DNA from: Chaunax sp. Z400
Lineage: Eukaryota > Chordata > Actinopteri > Lophiiformes > Chaunacidae
Direction: 5' to 3'
Assembly (NCBI GenBank): GCA_037577475.1
Contig: CM075201.1
Span: 12,443,501-12,507,500, forward strand
Length of the DNA: 64,000 nucleotides
The stretch's first letter is position 1, and the number at the start of each line of letters is the position of its first letter. The notes beneath the pieces are model-generated. The model searched no databases. It was not told where the DNA came from and saw only the letters and a program-made list of their open reading frames with translations. Below are positions 10,601 through 22,541 of the stretch, piece by piece. The translations under genes were made by a program, and so were the position numbers.

Positions 10601-12110
10601 TAAATGTTTAAGGTGACAGCTATTTTCTTCCTGATTGACAGATGACATGCAACTATTCGCTGGAGTCAGTGGACGACGACAACAACTGAGGTTACCATCT
10701 TCAGTCAAGTCTTTTATTTGAAATAGTTACCTGAGAGCCAACAATACCATTTCCTCCATAGAAGGTTTTAGTGAACATGTGCATGGATCCTCCTCTGCCT
10801 TTTGACATACCTTCTCTTCGACCTGAAACCAAGCGATGGGAGCAATGAAAAAAAAGAAGGAAACCGAACTCATGGAATCAACAGCATAATTAAAACTTAC
10901 CAGCAAGCTCAGCCAAAATTTCCCTCACAGTCCCGCCCCTGGTGTAAGCAAAGCCATGAGTACGATATGCCGTGATGAGGTGGTCGGTCAAGTTAATTGC
11001 TGCTTCAATACCAACAGCACAGGCTTCCTTTGAGAAGAAAACAAAATGATTTTTCTTTGTCCCATCAGGACCTTGGCTTTCTAAAGTAGCTGTTATCTGT
11101 CTGGACCCATAGAGTTTGATTCAAGAGTTCTGAAAACCTGATAAAAAGGGGAATTGTTCAACAATACGATAACACAAATACACATTAGTTGTACATTTTA
11201 GAATGTTGCTTTAACTCTATTATTTAGAGAAGATCACTGTATCTTGACGGTGTTTAATGAAAAGGTTTACTCCACCTGGCCCACATACAAGTGGCAGGGA
11301 CCCCTGATAATCTTCTCTTTAAAGAGCTGTTCAGCCTTCAGTTCTAGATGCCTAATCGTCTGCATGGTGTGATAGTACTTCAGACCCTCGCTACAAGTCA
11401 GAACCACCTGGGTGGCTGGGGCCTCATTCATCTTGTGGACATCACATTTCTAAAAGAAGGGAAACAACAAGAAATGACCGTATGCAGTATACTTATATTT
11501 GTTTGATAAAATTGCCAAAATAAATGTGCTTTTTACCTCTATTTCAAAGGTAGCTCTGGGTTTGAAATCAGCATATGCACGTGCTGACATCACCACTGCA
11601 GCTCCCTGCAACAGGAGACATGAAAAGCCTTTTACGCTTAAAGAGTTAGAGCCATGGTAATTCTGCTGCCTCTTTTTTAAATTCACCTGCAGACCTGCAT
11701 TCTTATTTCCATTTTCAGCAAAGAATGTACACAGTTTAACACTTAGTGTTATAATTCTTTTGATGACATTCGCTGAATTTTTATGTGACGTTATGTTCTA
11801 TGTTGTTGGATTTAGAAAAACTTTAAAAACATATTCTTGGACTCAATCACAAAGATGAAATAGAAAGATGGACAAATATTTAGAATATTCGTTTAAGAAA
11901 TGTCAGTTTCTGTTCATCTCTTCAATACTTTACATCAGAATATGGTATAAGTTAAACAGTACATATATAATTGAAAGATAATACTGTAGCTCGTCTGAGT
12001 GTCTAAACATAAACTGTGTCGGTCTTTTCTCAGGTTGGTCTATTTCAGTGCGTAAAGCTTACCTTTTTCAGAGCGTTTGTCCTCAGTGTGTTGGAGATAA
12101 TGTTCAGCAT
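7664..12110 (-). CDS. pdha1: Diverged pyruvate dehydrogenase E1 alpha subunit (tandem copy A)
   Basis: Eleven minus-strand exons: 12063-12110, 11537-11605, 11276-11449, 10901-11027, 10731-10822, 10281-10373, 10008-10166, 9328-9399, 9124-9191, 8091-8199, 7664-7828. All join in phase to 391 codons; human PDHA1 has 390. The family's role is thiamine-diphosphate-dependent decarboxylation of pyruvate as an alpha2-beta2 E1 in the mitochondrial matrix. The N terminus (MLNIISNTLRTNALKK) is basic and Asp-free, as in matrix-targeting peptides. GDGAANQ (Asp196) and ENNRYG (Asn225), the Mg/ThDP ligands, are kept, as is His92. Phosphorylation site 3 (human Ser232) is Pro in YGKGTPVWRA, with one extra residue soon after. 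Site 1 (Ser293) is Leu in YRYFGHLEGDAHLSYR; the site-2 Ser is kept. FCHLYDGQ of copy B is PCHLYVGQ here. The gene looks intact but fast-evolving. Confidence 0.9.
8380..8640. repeat. AT-rich MITE-like segment in copy A intron 9
   Basis: Begins near TTTTTGGTAACACATTAAAG and continues as very AT-rich sequence with many TTAATTA/TAATAAG blocks. GGTAACACTTTA-like ends are common in small non-autonomous DNA transposons of fish. The far end is not defined. Confidence 0.35.
9612..9850. repeat. Probable degraded DNA-transposon fragment in copy A intron 7
   Basis: GTTTACACAAGACC, GGGGACTGAAAATGC and GTTTACCATTGGCGTGTAAA resemble the repeated GTTTACAC/CTGAAAACG text of hAT-like non-autonomous elements. 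No clear terminal repeats or target duplication were found. Confidence 0.3.
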
Positions 12111-12821
12111 GATGTAGATAAACCAACTGACAATTGTTGTGTCATTAAATGTTTTCAAACCTGACAACCAGGTTGTCTTTCTGCCTGAGTCACTTCTCAC
12201 TGTCATTGGGTTGGTTGAAATCCTCCTTCCTGTTGTAAGGTAGACAGTCAAGCATTTTTTGTGCATAACCTTAACTGATTGCACAATTAGAATGAGTCAG
12301 CAAAGACTTAATTCTGAAATTTGTAAAATATGTATAGATATCACACTCATCATAATATAAGTACAGTAATATGAGTATAGTGTCAAACCTTCAAAAAATA
12401 GCAATACAGTTAGACACATCATAATACAGTAGAAAATCAAATCACAATGTATGATGTCATGTATTCTAATTCATATTGTAATAATCCGTTCATCCCACTA
12501 TGGCCAGAAGTTCCCTGCATCTTAACTTAGCTGTCCTCATGTTAGTACAGCTGCATTTGTTGAAGGTAATTTTTTATCATCAATGTCCCCATACTTACAT
12601 TTCACTTTCACATCACTTTGAATGGCTACAGCAATTTATGTACGATGGCTTTGGCACATCCCAAGAAACACATAATTATCAAGGAAAACAACATTCTGAT
12701 CCTGATGACAAGCAAGACTAGCCTGTCTTGTACTACACACATTCTCACTCCTCCCTGTTGTCTACTTCCTTCTCCAAATGTAAGATTGAATTTAATTAGA
12801 AACACTGAGTTGACCTAACTC
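12111..12821. other. 5' flank of pdha1 copy A
   Basis: About 0.7 kb upstream of the copy A start codon. It is AT-rich with no CpG-rich promoter block, in contrast to the G+C-richer 5' flank of copy B. I see no gene in it. Confidence 0.4.
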
Positions 12822-13540
12822 AGTTTTTATCAACTTGTTAATAACACTCACTTTATATTTTCGTTTCTTTGGCATCAAGAACTGCATCAAGAAACTGTCA
12901 AACTCAGTTTACTTGAGTTTGGTCCATTTAAACAAACCAAGTACTGGGAACTTTTGCTTTTTTCAGTACTTTGTAACATCCCACAATGTAAGTACATTAC
13001 TCTTGTACTCTCAAAACTCTACTCAGGTATTTGCTGTCCCAGGTTCTAAAATCTTTCATTCACATTCAGATCTGTTACATGGAATGCCCTTCAGAGTTGT
13101 GACAATAGCACACACCAGAATAGATTCACATGTACTTGTTTCTTGTTCTGCAGCTGTCCTGTTCAATGTTGGGTAACTGATGTTTCTTTCACATATAAAA
13201 ACAAATGTTTAATGACAGTTGAAACAACCACTGTGATTTTGCACAATGGGTAAATAGATACTGTAGTGTGTTGGGGATATGTGGGTGAAGTTTCCCAGCA
13301 TACCTTGAGACAATGTGTTTGAGGCCACAAGCCCAAGTAACCTGTGTTTAAATGTGTTCTGAGTAATTATCAGTTAAGCAGTAATTAATTCTTTAGAAAT
13401 ATTTCCATAGGAAATGGTTAGTTATATAACACCATGGCGTCATTAGTTAAGTCTTTCACACGGTTAGTGACGTCCTGTCTGGGTGATGCAAGAGGGTGAT
13501 AAAATAAAGAAGTGTGATGTATTGTAATAACAAGCCCTCC
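12822..13540 (-). repeat. Inverted-repeat element, left copy
   Basis: This stretch matches the reverse complement of 22542-23363 along most of its length. Shared landmarks, read on this strand, are TTTTTATCAACTTGTTAATA, GGTCCATTTAAACAAACCAA, ACATCCCACAATGTAA, CCTTGAGACAATGTGTTTGA, GCCACAAGCCCAAGTAACCT and GATGCAAGAGG. The two copies differ by substitutions and small indels. Together they bracket pdha1 copy B. It could be a dispersed non-autonomous element or a local inverted duplication. Confidence 0.85.
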
Positions 13541-16257
13541 AGAGCAAAAAGCAAATAACTTTGTCAAATTCATGCACTAAGAAATTTCAGCATGTTACAA
13601 TACATTTAAGGAGAGGTATTATTTACTTTTTTGGTAGCTTAAGTTATCACAATAACAGTAAGCAAGCTAATTCAAGTGTTAGACACACAAAGAAGTTGAT
13701 TTAAGTATAGCACACTCAAAATCTCAAGTTTACTTTTCTTAATTTATCTAAGGCAATGAGTTTGCATAATATTTTTAAGTATTATATATGCATATTTTTA
13801 AGTATATATATACATATTTTAAGTATTATATATATGACAGATACACAATTAAGTGATCTCGCTGGAAATGATTCACAGGAATGATGCACGTCAATGTAAT
13901 GATAACTTAAACTTGACCAAAAAAACCCCCCACTTTTAAAACCTTTACTACGTGAGTCTGGACTGACATGAACCTTAACCTTAAGGTTAGCCAAACCTCT
14001 TTATGTGAGGTTTCACTGTTGTCTACTGTGCATTCTTTTCTCTGGCTGACAAAAGTCAATTACTGTTGCTTGGAAAAAGGCCATGTCACTTTTATCCTGA
14101 TGCTAATTTGACAGATCATTTAAATTTGAAAGCATAACGTTGACCTCATTTGAAGTGCGCACTTGAAACATACCTATTTCCCAATGCAATCACATTACAC
14201 TCAAACTGACTCGTAAAGACTTTGACAGTATACTCATGACTGCTGACTTTACTACTTTATTGAAATCACTTGACATGGGACTTTGTGTCATCCCTAAGCC
14301 AAAACTTTAGCTGGCATCAACAGCAAAGACAAAAACAAATGAAACAGAAAAGGTAAATATCCCAATGGGTACTAGACTCTACTGGCTCGGTCCTACAGAA
14401 TGAAAAGTTAAGTAGAAAGCTATGCTCTACTGCATTCTAAACCAATAGCTACTTTGCAGAAAAAAAGTAAATTGCATTGACCACTGTTCACTGTAGTATA
14501 AAGTAAGATTTGGACATTACACCCAGCAGCTGTGAATACATACAAAGAGGAGTACACAATACAGTACTTTACAGTCTTTTATTACAATTTCTGCACACAG
14601 AAGACCAATGTTTCCATGGAGCATTTCCTTGCACCGTTTGCCACCCTCAATGTAACAGTTAACTACAACAAATCCTCTGTGGGCATTTTCACTTTTATTA
14701 AGACAGGTATTGACATTTTAAATCTAGGTTCTTATTTGTCTCAATACTTTTCACATTAAAGAGAAAAAATATCCTTCCTTTCTACCCTTTAAAAGGTTGC
14801 GAGCGCTGTTACAATGTTGTGCTCGCAACCCTTTGTACATGTTGATATGCAGGCCATTTTATTTTGCTACCTGAGGTGTCACTGAAGATATTTCTCACAA
14901 TAATGTGTTAAAGTATTAAACAAAAAAAAGACTTAAATTCAAAATGTCCATGTATGCCTGTACATTTGAGCAAATAATCTTCCACTTCTTTTCTTTCAGC
15001 TGTTGAATCCACTCAGACTAAAAATCATTCTGATTACATTCAACATGGATGGTTCAACTTGGTCATTTTGATTGTAAATATTTAGGATAATAAATATGTT
15101 TACACATGTAGGTCATGTGTATAGGAAAAAAAATGAAAATAAAATGTTTGTTTGTGACACTAGGTACCCGAATATCAGCAAAATAACCATAAACTCGTCC
15201 TCAAACATCGAACTTTTGGATGCACTGAATCACATTCTTAATTTGGTGTGACACAAACATTAGAGGACATACAGTATTCATCACCTAAACATCACATTAT
15301 CTGCCAGGTATACGAGTAGTTTGGCAAGATAAATGAATATTCCATACCTTTTCCCATAAAATTCCTTACTCTCTTTTACATATAAAAAAAACAAAACAAA
15401 AAAAAACACACACATACAGAGTCGTATTGAGAATGTTGACGGAAACAAGTCTTTTTTCTGCTGCCTTTCATGGTGTCTCAACGGCAGGGGATTTAAATTT
15501 TTTTTTTAAACAAAAAAACCCAAAGCTAGTTAACCCAGGCTGAATGGTTTATCATGTACACTTCAGTACAAAGAATAAAAGTCCGTTTCAGTTGAATGAA
15601 TGGGTATTTGCTTAATCACACCTCTAAAGTGACCAGAGATGAAAAGCAAACAAGCAAATTTAGAATCCTAAACATATTCACATGGAGCCTGATTTATTCA
15701 CAAATGACATCACTTTAAATAATCCGGCAACATGAAGGATTGTGATTTTTATTACTGAGCAGTAAATGAAAGCTCTAATGTGACAAGTAGTCCAATCTTT
15801 CAATATTCTTTATGAAAAATATAAATCCATGTGGGACAGAATGTCAGGAGACGATGCCAATGTTGTGACAGAGAAATGTACCCGAGGATTTTTCAGACAC
15901 TAAACTGATTGTGGAAGCTGCTTTTAAAGCAGTTCAAACATTAATAGCAGTAAATGGCTCTTTTAAAGATAGACTAAGTAGCCCTAATGGATTTGACTAA
16001 GTCTGCAGACAGGAGAAATTAAAAACATAATTTGCACAAAAAAGGCCTACAATGTCAATCTTTGTTTTATTCTCAGAACACCTTTGTCGATATTGCCATT
16101 CCTCTTAAAATGTAAAGTAATATAATTCATTTACTTCGCTGATTCTTCGAGCTCTGGGTTTGAGGCACTAGTTTATGGTTCATTATACGACGTGTGTGTG
16201 TGTGTAAATGTGGGGGGTTGTTAAAATATAACAGGGTGGGCAGGGTGATGAAAAGCT
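13541..16257. other. 3' flank of pdha1 copy B
   Basis: About 2.7 kb of AT-rich sequence with no recognised gene. It holds a TA-rich tandem patch at 13773-13840 built on TTTTAAGTATTATATAT, and a strong stem-loop at 14792-14834. A minus-strand AATAAA at 16066-16071 is a candidate polyadenylation signal for copy B. Confidence 0.45.
14792..14834. repeat. GC-rich stem-loop in an AT-rich flank
   Basis: AAAGGTTGCGAGC (14792-14804) pairs with GCTCGCAACCCTTT (14821-14834) with one bulged base and a 16-nt loop. The GC-rich stem stands out from its surroundings. No matching family of structured RNA is recognised. Confidence 0.6.
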
Positions 16258-19200
16258 TTAACTAAGGGACTTCAGCTTGGACCAGGGGTTTGTGCCACGC
16301 ACCTCCAGGGGTGGGTTGTTGTTAAAGATGTGGTTGCACAATTCTTCCAGTTGGGGTTCAGGATCTGTGGTGGCAAACTGAGCAGCATCTTCTATTTCCT
16401 TCCTCACCTCCACATCAATCTCCTACAGACAAACCACAGGTAAGACAGTAGATTGTAGTTATTTACTATCCGACATTCACAGTACATCTGGAAAACAATG
16501 GAATTTGTGCAGATGTACAGTTTAATTTGAAAAAAAATATATAAAATGATCTATATCATTTAAAAACATGAGCATTCGAATGTGTTACACAATAATTTAA
16601 ATAATGCTGATCACTGAGGCACATGCAGTGGGACAACATGTATGAAATACTGTAGTATAGCAGGAAAATGTGTCTTTGGGTGCTTTCTGATCGGTAGTTT
16701 GTGTCCACTGATCCAAACCAAGGGGGAAAAAATGGTAGCCGTGAGGCATCAACATCATTTTATACACACAGAGGTGTATGACATGATTGTCATCCTGCAT
16801 CATCATCATCATCAACATCATGTACCACATGGGGAAATCAAAATCGATCAAAACCTAATTTATGTTCTACAGAGTCACAAACAGGTCACCAAGAAACTGA
16901 TTGTAGGCACTATTAGTATTATTGGGAGTCGTGTTGTCTGATCACTGTCACACACTTTTTAATGAACTAAGTACACAGAGAAGACCATTTTAAAAGTACC
17001 TTCAGCTCCTCCACACTGGCCATGTTGTTACTGAGCATGCGGTCCTTCAGCATGGAGATGGGGTCGCTCTTACCACGGACCTCCTGGATCTCCTCACGTG
17101 TTCGGTAGCTGAAATGGAAGAGATTGATGCTGGGATGGGATGCACTAATATTGTTTTTAGGGCTAACATCAAATTCAAGTGCTACAACTTGGGTAACATA
17201 AGAATTCTAAAAACCAATGATACATTGCTTTCAGCAAGGACTATTAATATGAAGATAATTGATTTGGGAAATTCCCCTATATTATTCAAGGCAGGCATTC
17301 GTCAGATAAAGCCAATAGCCATATTAGTGTCTGTGAGGATATATACAGTATTATTAGTACATGAATGTATTATTAGTAAACCAAAAACTAATAGAGGTGC
17401 TTTAAGGACAATGAAAGGGAGTGATAACAATCAGTTACAGCAACCATTTAAATAACATAATCAAGTGATAACTTACCTGACACCAGGATCACTCATACTG
17501 TGTCCGTGATAGCGGTAGGTCTGAAGTTCCATGAGAATGGGACCCTGATGAAATGTAGGACAAAAAAAAAAATTAGCAAAAAAAAAAAGAAAAATCACAT
17601 TTCCTGCTATATAATTACATTTTTTTTTAACTCACTTTGCCAGATCTGCAGTGATCGGCTGCAAACCTGGTTGCTTCCCGGACACAGAGAATATCCATCC
17701 CATCTACCTAGACAGAAGAAAAAGCAACATCCCAAATGTCAGTGAATTGCTTTGCACCCGCTTCAGAGAATAGTACAATTAAATGGATAAGTGATGAACA
17801 AACATGTTTAGTGTGCATGGAATTGCATGTATTGCATTACATTTATTCTCCAAAGAAGTATTACTAACATTGTAATCACAACAACAAATATACAAAGATA
17901 AGATGTATGAATTTTATTGTATACTCCGCTTTAGTGGACAAACATGTCTGAAGACACAAGCAAGAACAGTACCCGGAGACCAGGAATGAAGTCTCCTCTC
18001 TTGTAATAGTCTGTGCTGGCTGCAGCTCGCTCCACTGATGTGCCCATACCGTACCTGTTGTTCTCACAGATGAAGATGGCGGGCAGCTTCCAAAGTGCTG
18101 CCATATTGTAGGTTTCAAAAATCTGACCCTGGGGAATACACAATGGACACAAAGAACAGTCACACACAAATGTCTACAGGATCAGCAGCGGCTCTAATTA
18201 AAAACTTGTCAAACAGATCGTGGCTGGTGTAACTTAAGTTCAATATAATGTATTTATTCAAAGGAATGCTGGTCTTAATGTTTGAAGACAAATCGGATGA
18301 CAGACACAGCACTTCCATGAGATGTTTTTGCAGTTTCCAAAAACATGCTATTGATAAAGGAGGTGCAGCATGGTGGCTAATTCTGAAATTAATGTGTGCT
18401 CATAAGGGCTGTGGGCATTGCAACCAACCCTGAACAACATAAGTAGCTTTAAAGTCAGATGAAAGGATGTTAATGAGGTACATGAGATGTATTAAAACTT
18501 CATCATTGAAAAATGCTGTCTCCTTCCAGCTGCTATCTATTCCATTCAGTAATAACAGTGATTTCCAGCCATACCTGGTTTGCAGCACCATCACCATAGA
18601 GAGAGACACACAGCTCATTGTTGCCCAGATATTGGCAGGCCAGAGCCACACCAGCACCCAGAGGAACCTGAGGAGAATTCAGGGATGTCAGAGATGTCTG
18701 GGATCACATTACATCATCATCAGTATAGAATGATCATTTAAACGAAGCTACAAGAAGTAGCGTGACAAAACGCAGTCTGATGTTGATACAGACACATTTT
18801 TCAGTGGGTTCATCTGTGGAATACTTCAAAAGTTAAACCATGAAATTCAACAAAATATTATTGCTACAGGGATTTCACATGAGAAAATCATTATACAGAA
18901 TAACCTGGCATGATGCGTTTTGTGGAAATCAATCACTTTTCAAACAAAGCCAATATTATGCACTGTATTGTCTGTATAGATTTCTACCTCTGTATATAAT
19001 TTCATGCAGCTAGTCAGCTTTTTATTGCAACTGTCACTTTAACCTGTTATAACTTTACCTACCCATACTTTGTACTTTGCTGCTATATTCCATTCTATCG
19101 TGTATTGATTTGTGTTTTATGCTGCTGTAACAAAAGAATTTCCCCCTGCAGGATGTATAAAGGATCTTATCATCTTATCTTTTATGGGACCTGCCTGTAT

Positions 19201-21503
19201 CTGGTGACCTGATATTCATTACTACCACTAAGTTGGGATTTTATATCACAGGTTGATGCAAGAAGAATATAGCAAGACTTTATTAATCATTAATCTGCAT
19301 ACTTTTAGGACACTGTGCAATGCTAGTCCAGTTGAGTTTGCTAAGATAATAACTATGTCCTGTCTTGCTTCATTTCACTAGACTCATTTTTGAAATCTAT
19401 TGGCACTACCATAATGCCATCAGTATGGGTGGTGCCCCAAGTTTAATGGAATCTGATTAGTGAACAGATAATATCAAGATTTAAGAACATCAAGATTCTG
19501 GAGCCTGGGTATTTTTGTTCATTTGTTTGTTTTCTTGCCACAATATTTTTGGCAGCACTACAAGACCAGTTAGACCTTCATGGAATACAGTATGTGAACA
19601 CATATAAGCAGGCTTATGACCAATGTGACCTTCCTTTAGTTCCACTATATTTCCACAATATCAGAAGACACTATCAAACCAGAGCAACTAATTGTGCCTG
19701 TGTTTAGCACTTAACATAAAATTAATCTCAAATATATCGAACTGACAGCTGACTTTGCTGACGTACCTGAGCTCCAACGATTCCGTTTCCTCCGTAGAAG
19801 TTTTTACAGTACATGTGCATAGAGCCTCCTTTGCCCTTTGCAATACCTCCTCTTCTGCCTATGAATTGAAAGCAAATACATGCAGGTCAGAAAGCTGAGG
19901 TGAAAGGAATAGAAGAACAACCTACCTCTCAAAATCAATCATGAATGGAGTTAAAAAATGTCTAGTGACAAAAAACATCACAATGTCTCAACCGCTGTAG
20001 ACTCACCAGTGAGCTCAGCCATGATCTCCCTGACAGTCCCTCCTCTGGTGTAAGTGTAGGCGTGGGCGCGGTACGCAGTGATCAGGTGGTCTGTCAAATT
20101 AATTGCTGCTTCGATGCCAACTGCACAGGCCTCCTAAAAGGAGAAAACACACAGTTTGAGATGATGTCTCTGAGGGCATGATTGTGTGGAGATGTACTCT
20201 AAAAGACTGTAAATCCAAAAGGGTTAGGTTTAAGAATTTTATCATAACATTTTCCTGTCGGCTGATCTTTTTTATAAACACTAACCATCACTTTAGGTAA
20301 TATATGGTATATGGTTGTATTTCAAAGTAGATTTTACTTTCATGTCATCTAATATTTTTCTTCAGTGACACGCTCCCCATATTTTATTGTATAATTTATA
20401 AAAATTATAGCACACTCAACCTGGCCATCATACAAATGGCAGAATCCTCTGATGATCTTCTGCTTATACAGCTGATCTGCCTTCAACTCCATACGCCTCA
20501 TGGTCTGCATAGTGCGGTAGTATTGCAGACCCTCATCGCGAGTCATAACCACCTGAGTGGCTGGGCCCTCCTCGAGCTTGTGGAGGTCACATTTCTAGAG
20601 AGAGGACAATACACATAAAAGCTCAAATACTGCCATGAGTAATGATTGATTTAGCAGAAAATACAGCTTAGTGTTTGCTTACCTTTACTTCAAAGGTAGC
20701 CTGGGTTGTGAAGTCGGCGTATGTGCGTGCTGACATGAGAACTACAGCTCCCTATCGAGGAAGCGTAGGAGAGTTAAAGAAAAACAAAATCACAGATATA
20801 AAGGCTTTCAAATGTATAATATGGGTGTTACTGATACAAAATAAAAGTCATAACATTTCTAATTCATTTTCATCTTCAACTGCCACCCATATTAGACAAC
20901 ATCATCCCTGCGATAAATCATAATATTGTTAATTTAAGATTCAGTGCATTTAACCATTCCAGTTTGAACATCTCAGCAAATCCACAATGATCTCCAAGCT
21001 GACGTTAATATTCTGCTAATTAGAATTTAGCACAAGTGCTTTAACCTTTACTGTGTAATATTAAAAATGGACAACAAGTATCGCAGTGCTTGACAGAATT
21101 AACTTGCATTAGTTTTTATTTAGCTACCAATGCTATCGACTTTATTTAAACAGCAGCCACTCTGAAAATGTAGCCCTGACTCCATAAGGAGAACTTCAGA
21201 GAAAAACTAAATAAAAAACGAGGTTTTTTTGCAGGACTGTGCCATAACTGACCAAAACACCGAAGCTATCATAAATGGCAACGTTAGATTTTAAGCACAC
21301 ATCAGCTCTGTTAGCCAAGCAAGCTATCATTTTGGCCTTACAAGGTCAGAACAGTGTTGACAGTCTTGTTTTAGGTAAACATGGCATGTTTTAGGGTTAA
21401 TGTATGATAATGTGTTCGTATAAGACGGCCCAGTGTCTAAATATTGTCTACTTACATTTCTCTGAGCACCAGCTCTCAGCAGATTAGAGATATTGGTCAG
21501 CAT
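16258..21503 (-). CDS. pdha1: Pyruvate dehydrogenase E1 alpha subunit, mitochondrial (tandem copy B, conventional)
   Basis: Eleven minus-strand exons: 21456-21503, 20683-20751, 20421-20594, 20007-20133, 19767-19858, 18575-18667, 17973-18128, 17636-17707, 17477-17544, 17000-17108, 16258-16422. They join in phase to 390 codons, exactly the human length, so numbering is shared. The N terminus (MLTNISNLLRAGAQRN) is a basic mitochondrial targeting sequence; I chose the ATG at 21503 because human MRKMLAA aligns there. His92 (RGFCHLYDGQ), Asp196 (YGDGAANQ) and Asn225 (ENNRYG) are present. All three PDH-kinase serines are kept: Ser293 and Ser300 in YHGHSMSDPGVSYR, Ser232 in GMGTSVER. It supplies the E1 alpha subunit that converts pyruvate to the acetyl group loaded on E2. 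It is head-to-head with map7d2, start codons 2.7 kb apart. Exon boundaries and phases equal those of copy A. Confidence 0.96.
19000..19182 (+). mobile_element. LINE/SINE 3' tail in pdha1 copy B intron 5
   Basis: GAATTTCCCCCTGCAGGATG followed by TATAAAGGATCTTATCATCTTATCTT is the typical 3' end of fish non-LTR retrotransposons (conserved block plus short ATCTT-type tail). Upstream text reading CTTTACCTACCCATACTTTG probably belongs to the same element. No open frame remains. Confidence 0.5.
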
Positions 21504-22409
21504 CTTTCCTGGGCTGCTTGCTGTAACCACTGGCTAGGCAAAACTCCGTCCTTCTATCAGCCTCTGTCCTTCCGGCTCCGTTCTTCTTCTTCTCTGTCTT
21601 TAATAACGGCACCAGACACGATCCCGCCACCACGCCCCCTCTGGTCTGGATGTGACAACGCATGTATGAAAGAACAATTTTTAAAAAATTACCAGGAATT
21701 GGGATATACTGTGGTAGTTTTACATCAATGCTGCTACTACTACTACTTCTACTACTACTAATAATAATAATAATTTATCTTTTTCAGGCCTAATTAAAAA
21801 CCCATTATGTAGGACAGTATTGAATAGGGAATCCTTCCCTTTGCCACAAACTCAGTGTGACAAAATTCTTCCATAAAGGATTTTTATCACACTAAATAAG
21901 AAAAATTGTCATGTTACAGGTATATGAGCATGTAACACATTTAATTTTTAGAACTTTATTGCCTATGTTATCCTGCATAGTGACTTTACTCAATATTTGG
22001 GTTCATTTAGACCTCAGACAAACTAACTCCCTATTAGACCTCTTATGAGCTGGCTCTTATAAAACTTCAATGACTTATCCCAATAGACGTATTTGGAAAT
22101 GGAAGGGGTAGTGCTGCATAAAAACTACTGTCAATACTAATCACAGATGGAAGCATGTTGTTTTTTTTACAGCTGGGGTCAGACTACTGGAACATGTGTG
22201 CACTTCAAAATCATATTCATAACAAAGTCTCACAAAATCAGCAAACATCATGAAGCACTGAGGTGAAAAACAATGTTACTTGTGTCTTTTTAAGCGAGGG
22301 CCTCGCTGTAAAATCGAATAAGTTGAGTTACTTAAAAATATTATACAAACATTGCCTTAGATAAATTAAGAATTTGACAAAGCTATTTGTCAAGGTATAT
22401 ATGTATCAA
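21504..22409. promoter_or_regulatory. 5' flank and probable promoter of pdha1 copy B
   Basis: The first 150 bp upstream of the copy B start are pyrimidine-rich and comparatively G+C-rich (CCGGCTCCGTTC, CACGATCCCGCC, CACCACGCCCCC), as expected for a TATA-less housekeeping promoter read on the minus strand. No TATA box stands out. A run of CTACTACTACT/AATAATAAT triplets follows at 21731-21772. The remainder is AT-rich with nothing recognised. Confidence 0.45.
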
Positions 22410-22541
22410 GTGTATCAAGGCGGGCTTACGCTGCGACCGATCGATAGTGAACTCGATTTTGTGCGCATCATCTCGGTCCAGCCTCAGCATCCCTCTCCTC
22501 CATCTACACCACACTCCCCTGTCCTGCCCTCCATCCCCAGC
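22410..22541 (+). repeat. 132-bp exact direct repeat, distal copy
   Basis: Bases 22410-22541 are identical, by direct reading, to 23911-24042 (offset 1501). The unit contains CGCTGCGACCGATCGATAGT and ends CTCCATCCCCAGC. The copy ends exactly where the inverted-repeat element starts at 22542. The other copy belongs to the map7d2 5' flank or leader, so this is a duplicated fragment of that region. Confidence 0.97.

Noticed and set aside
7664..12110. Copy A as a processed or decayed pseudogene
   Set aside because: It has introns at all the same places, intact splice sites and no stop or frameshift in 391 codons.
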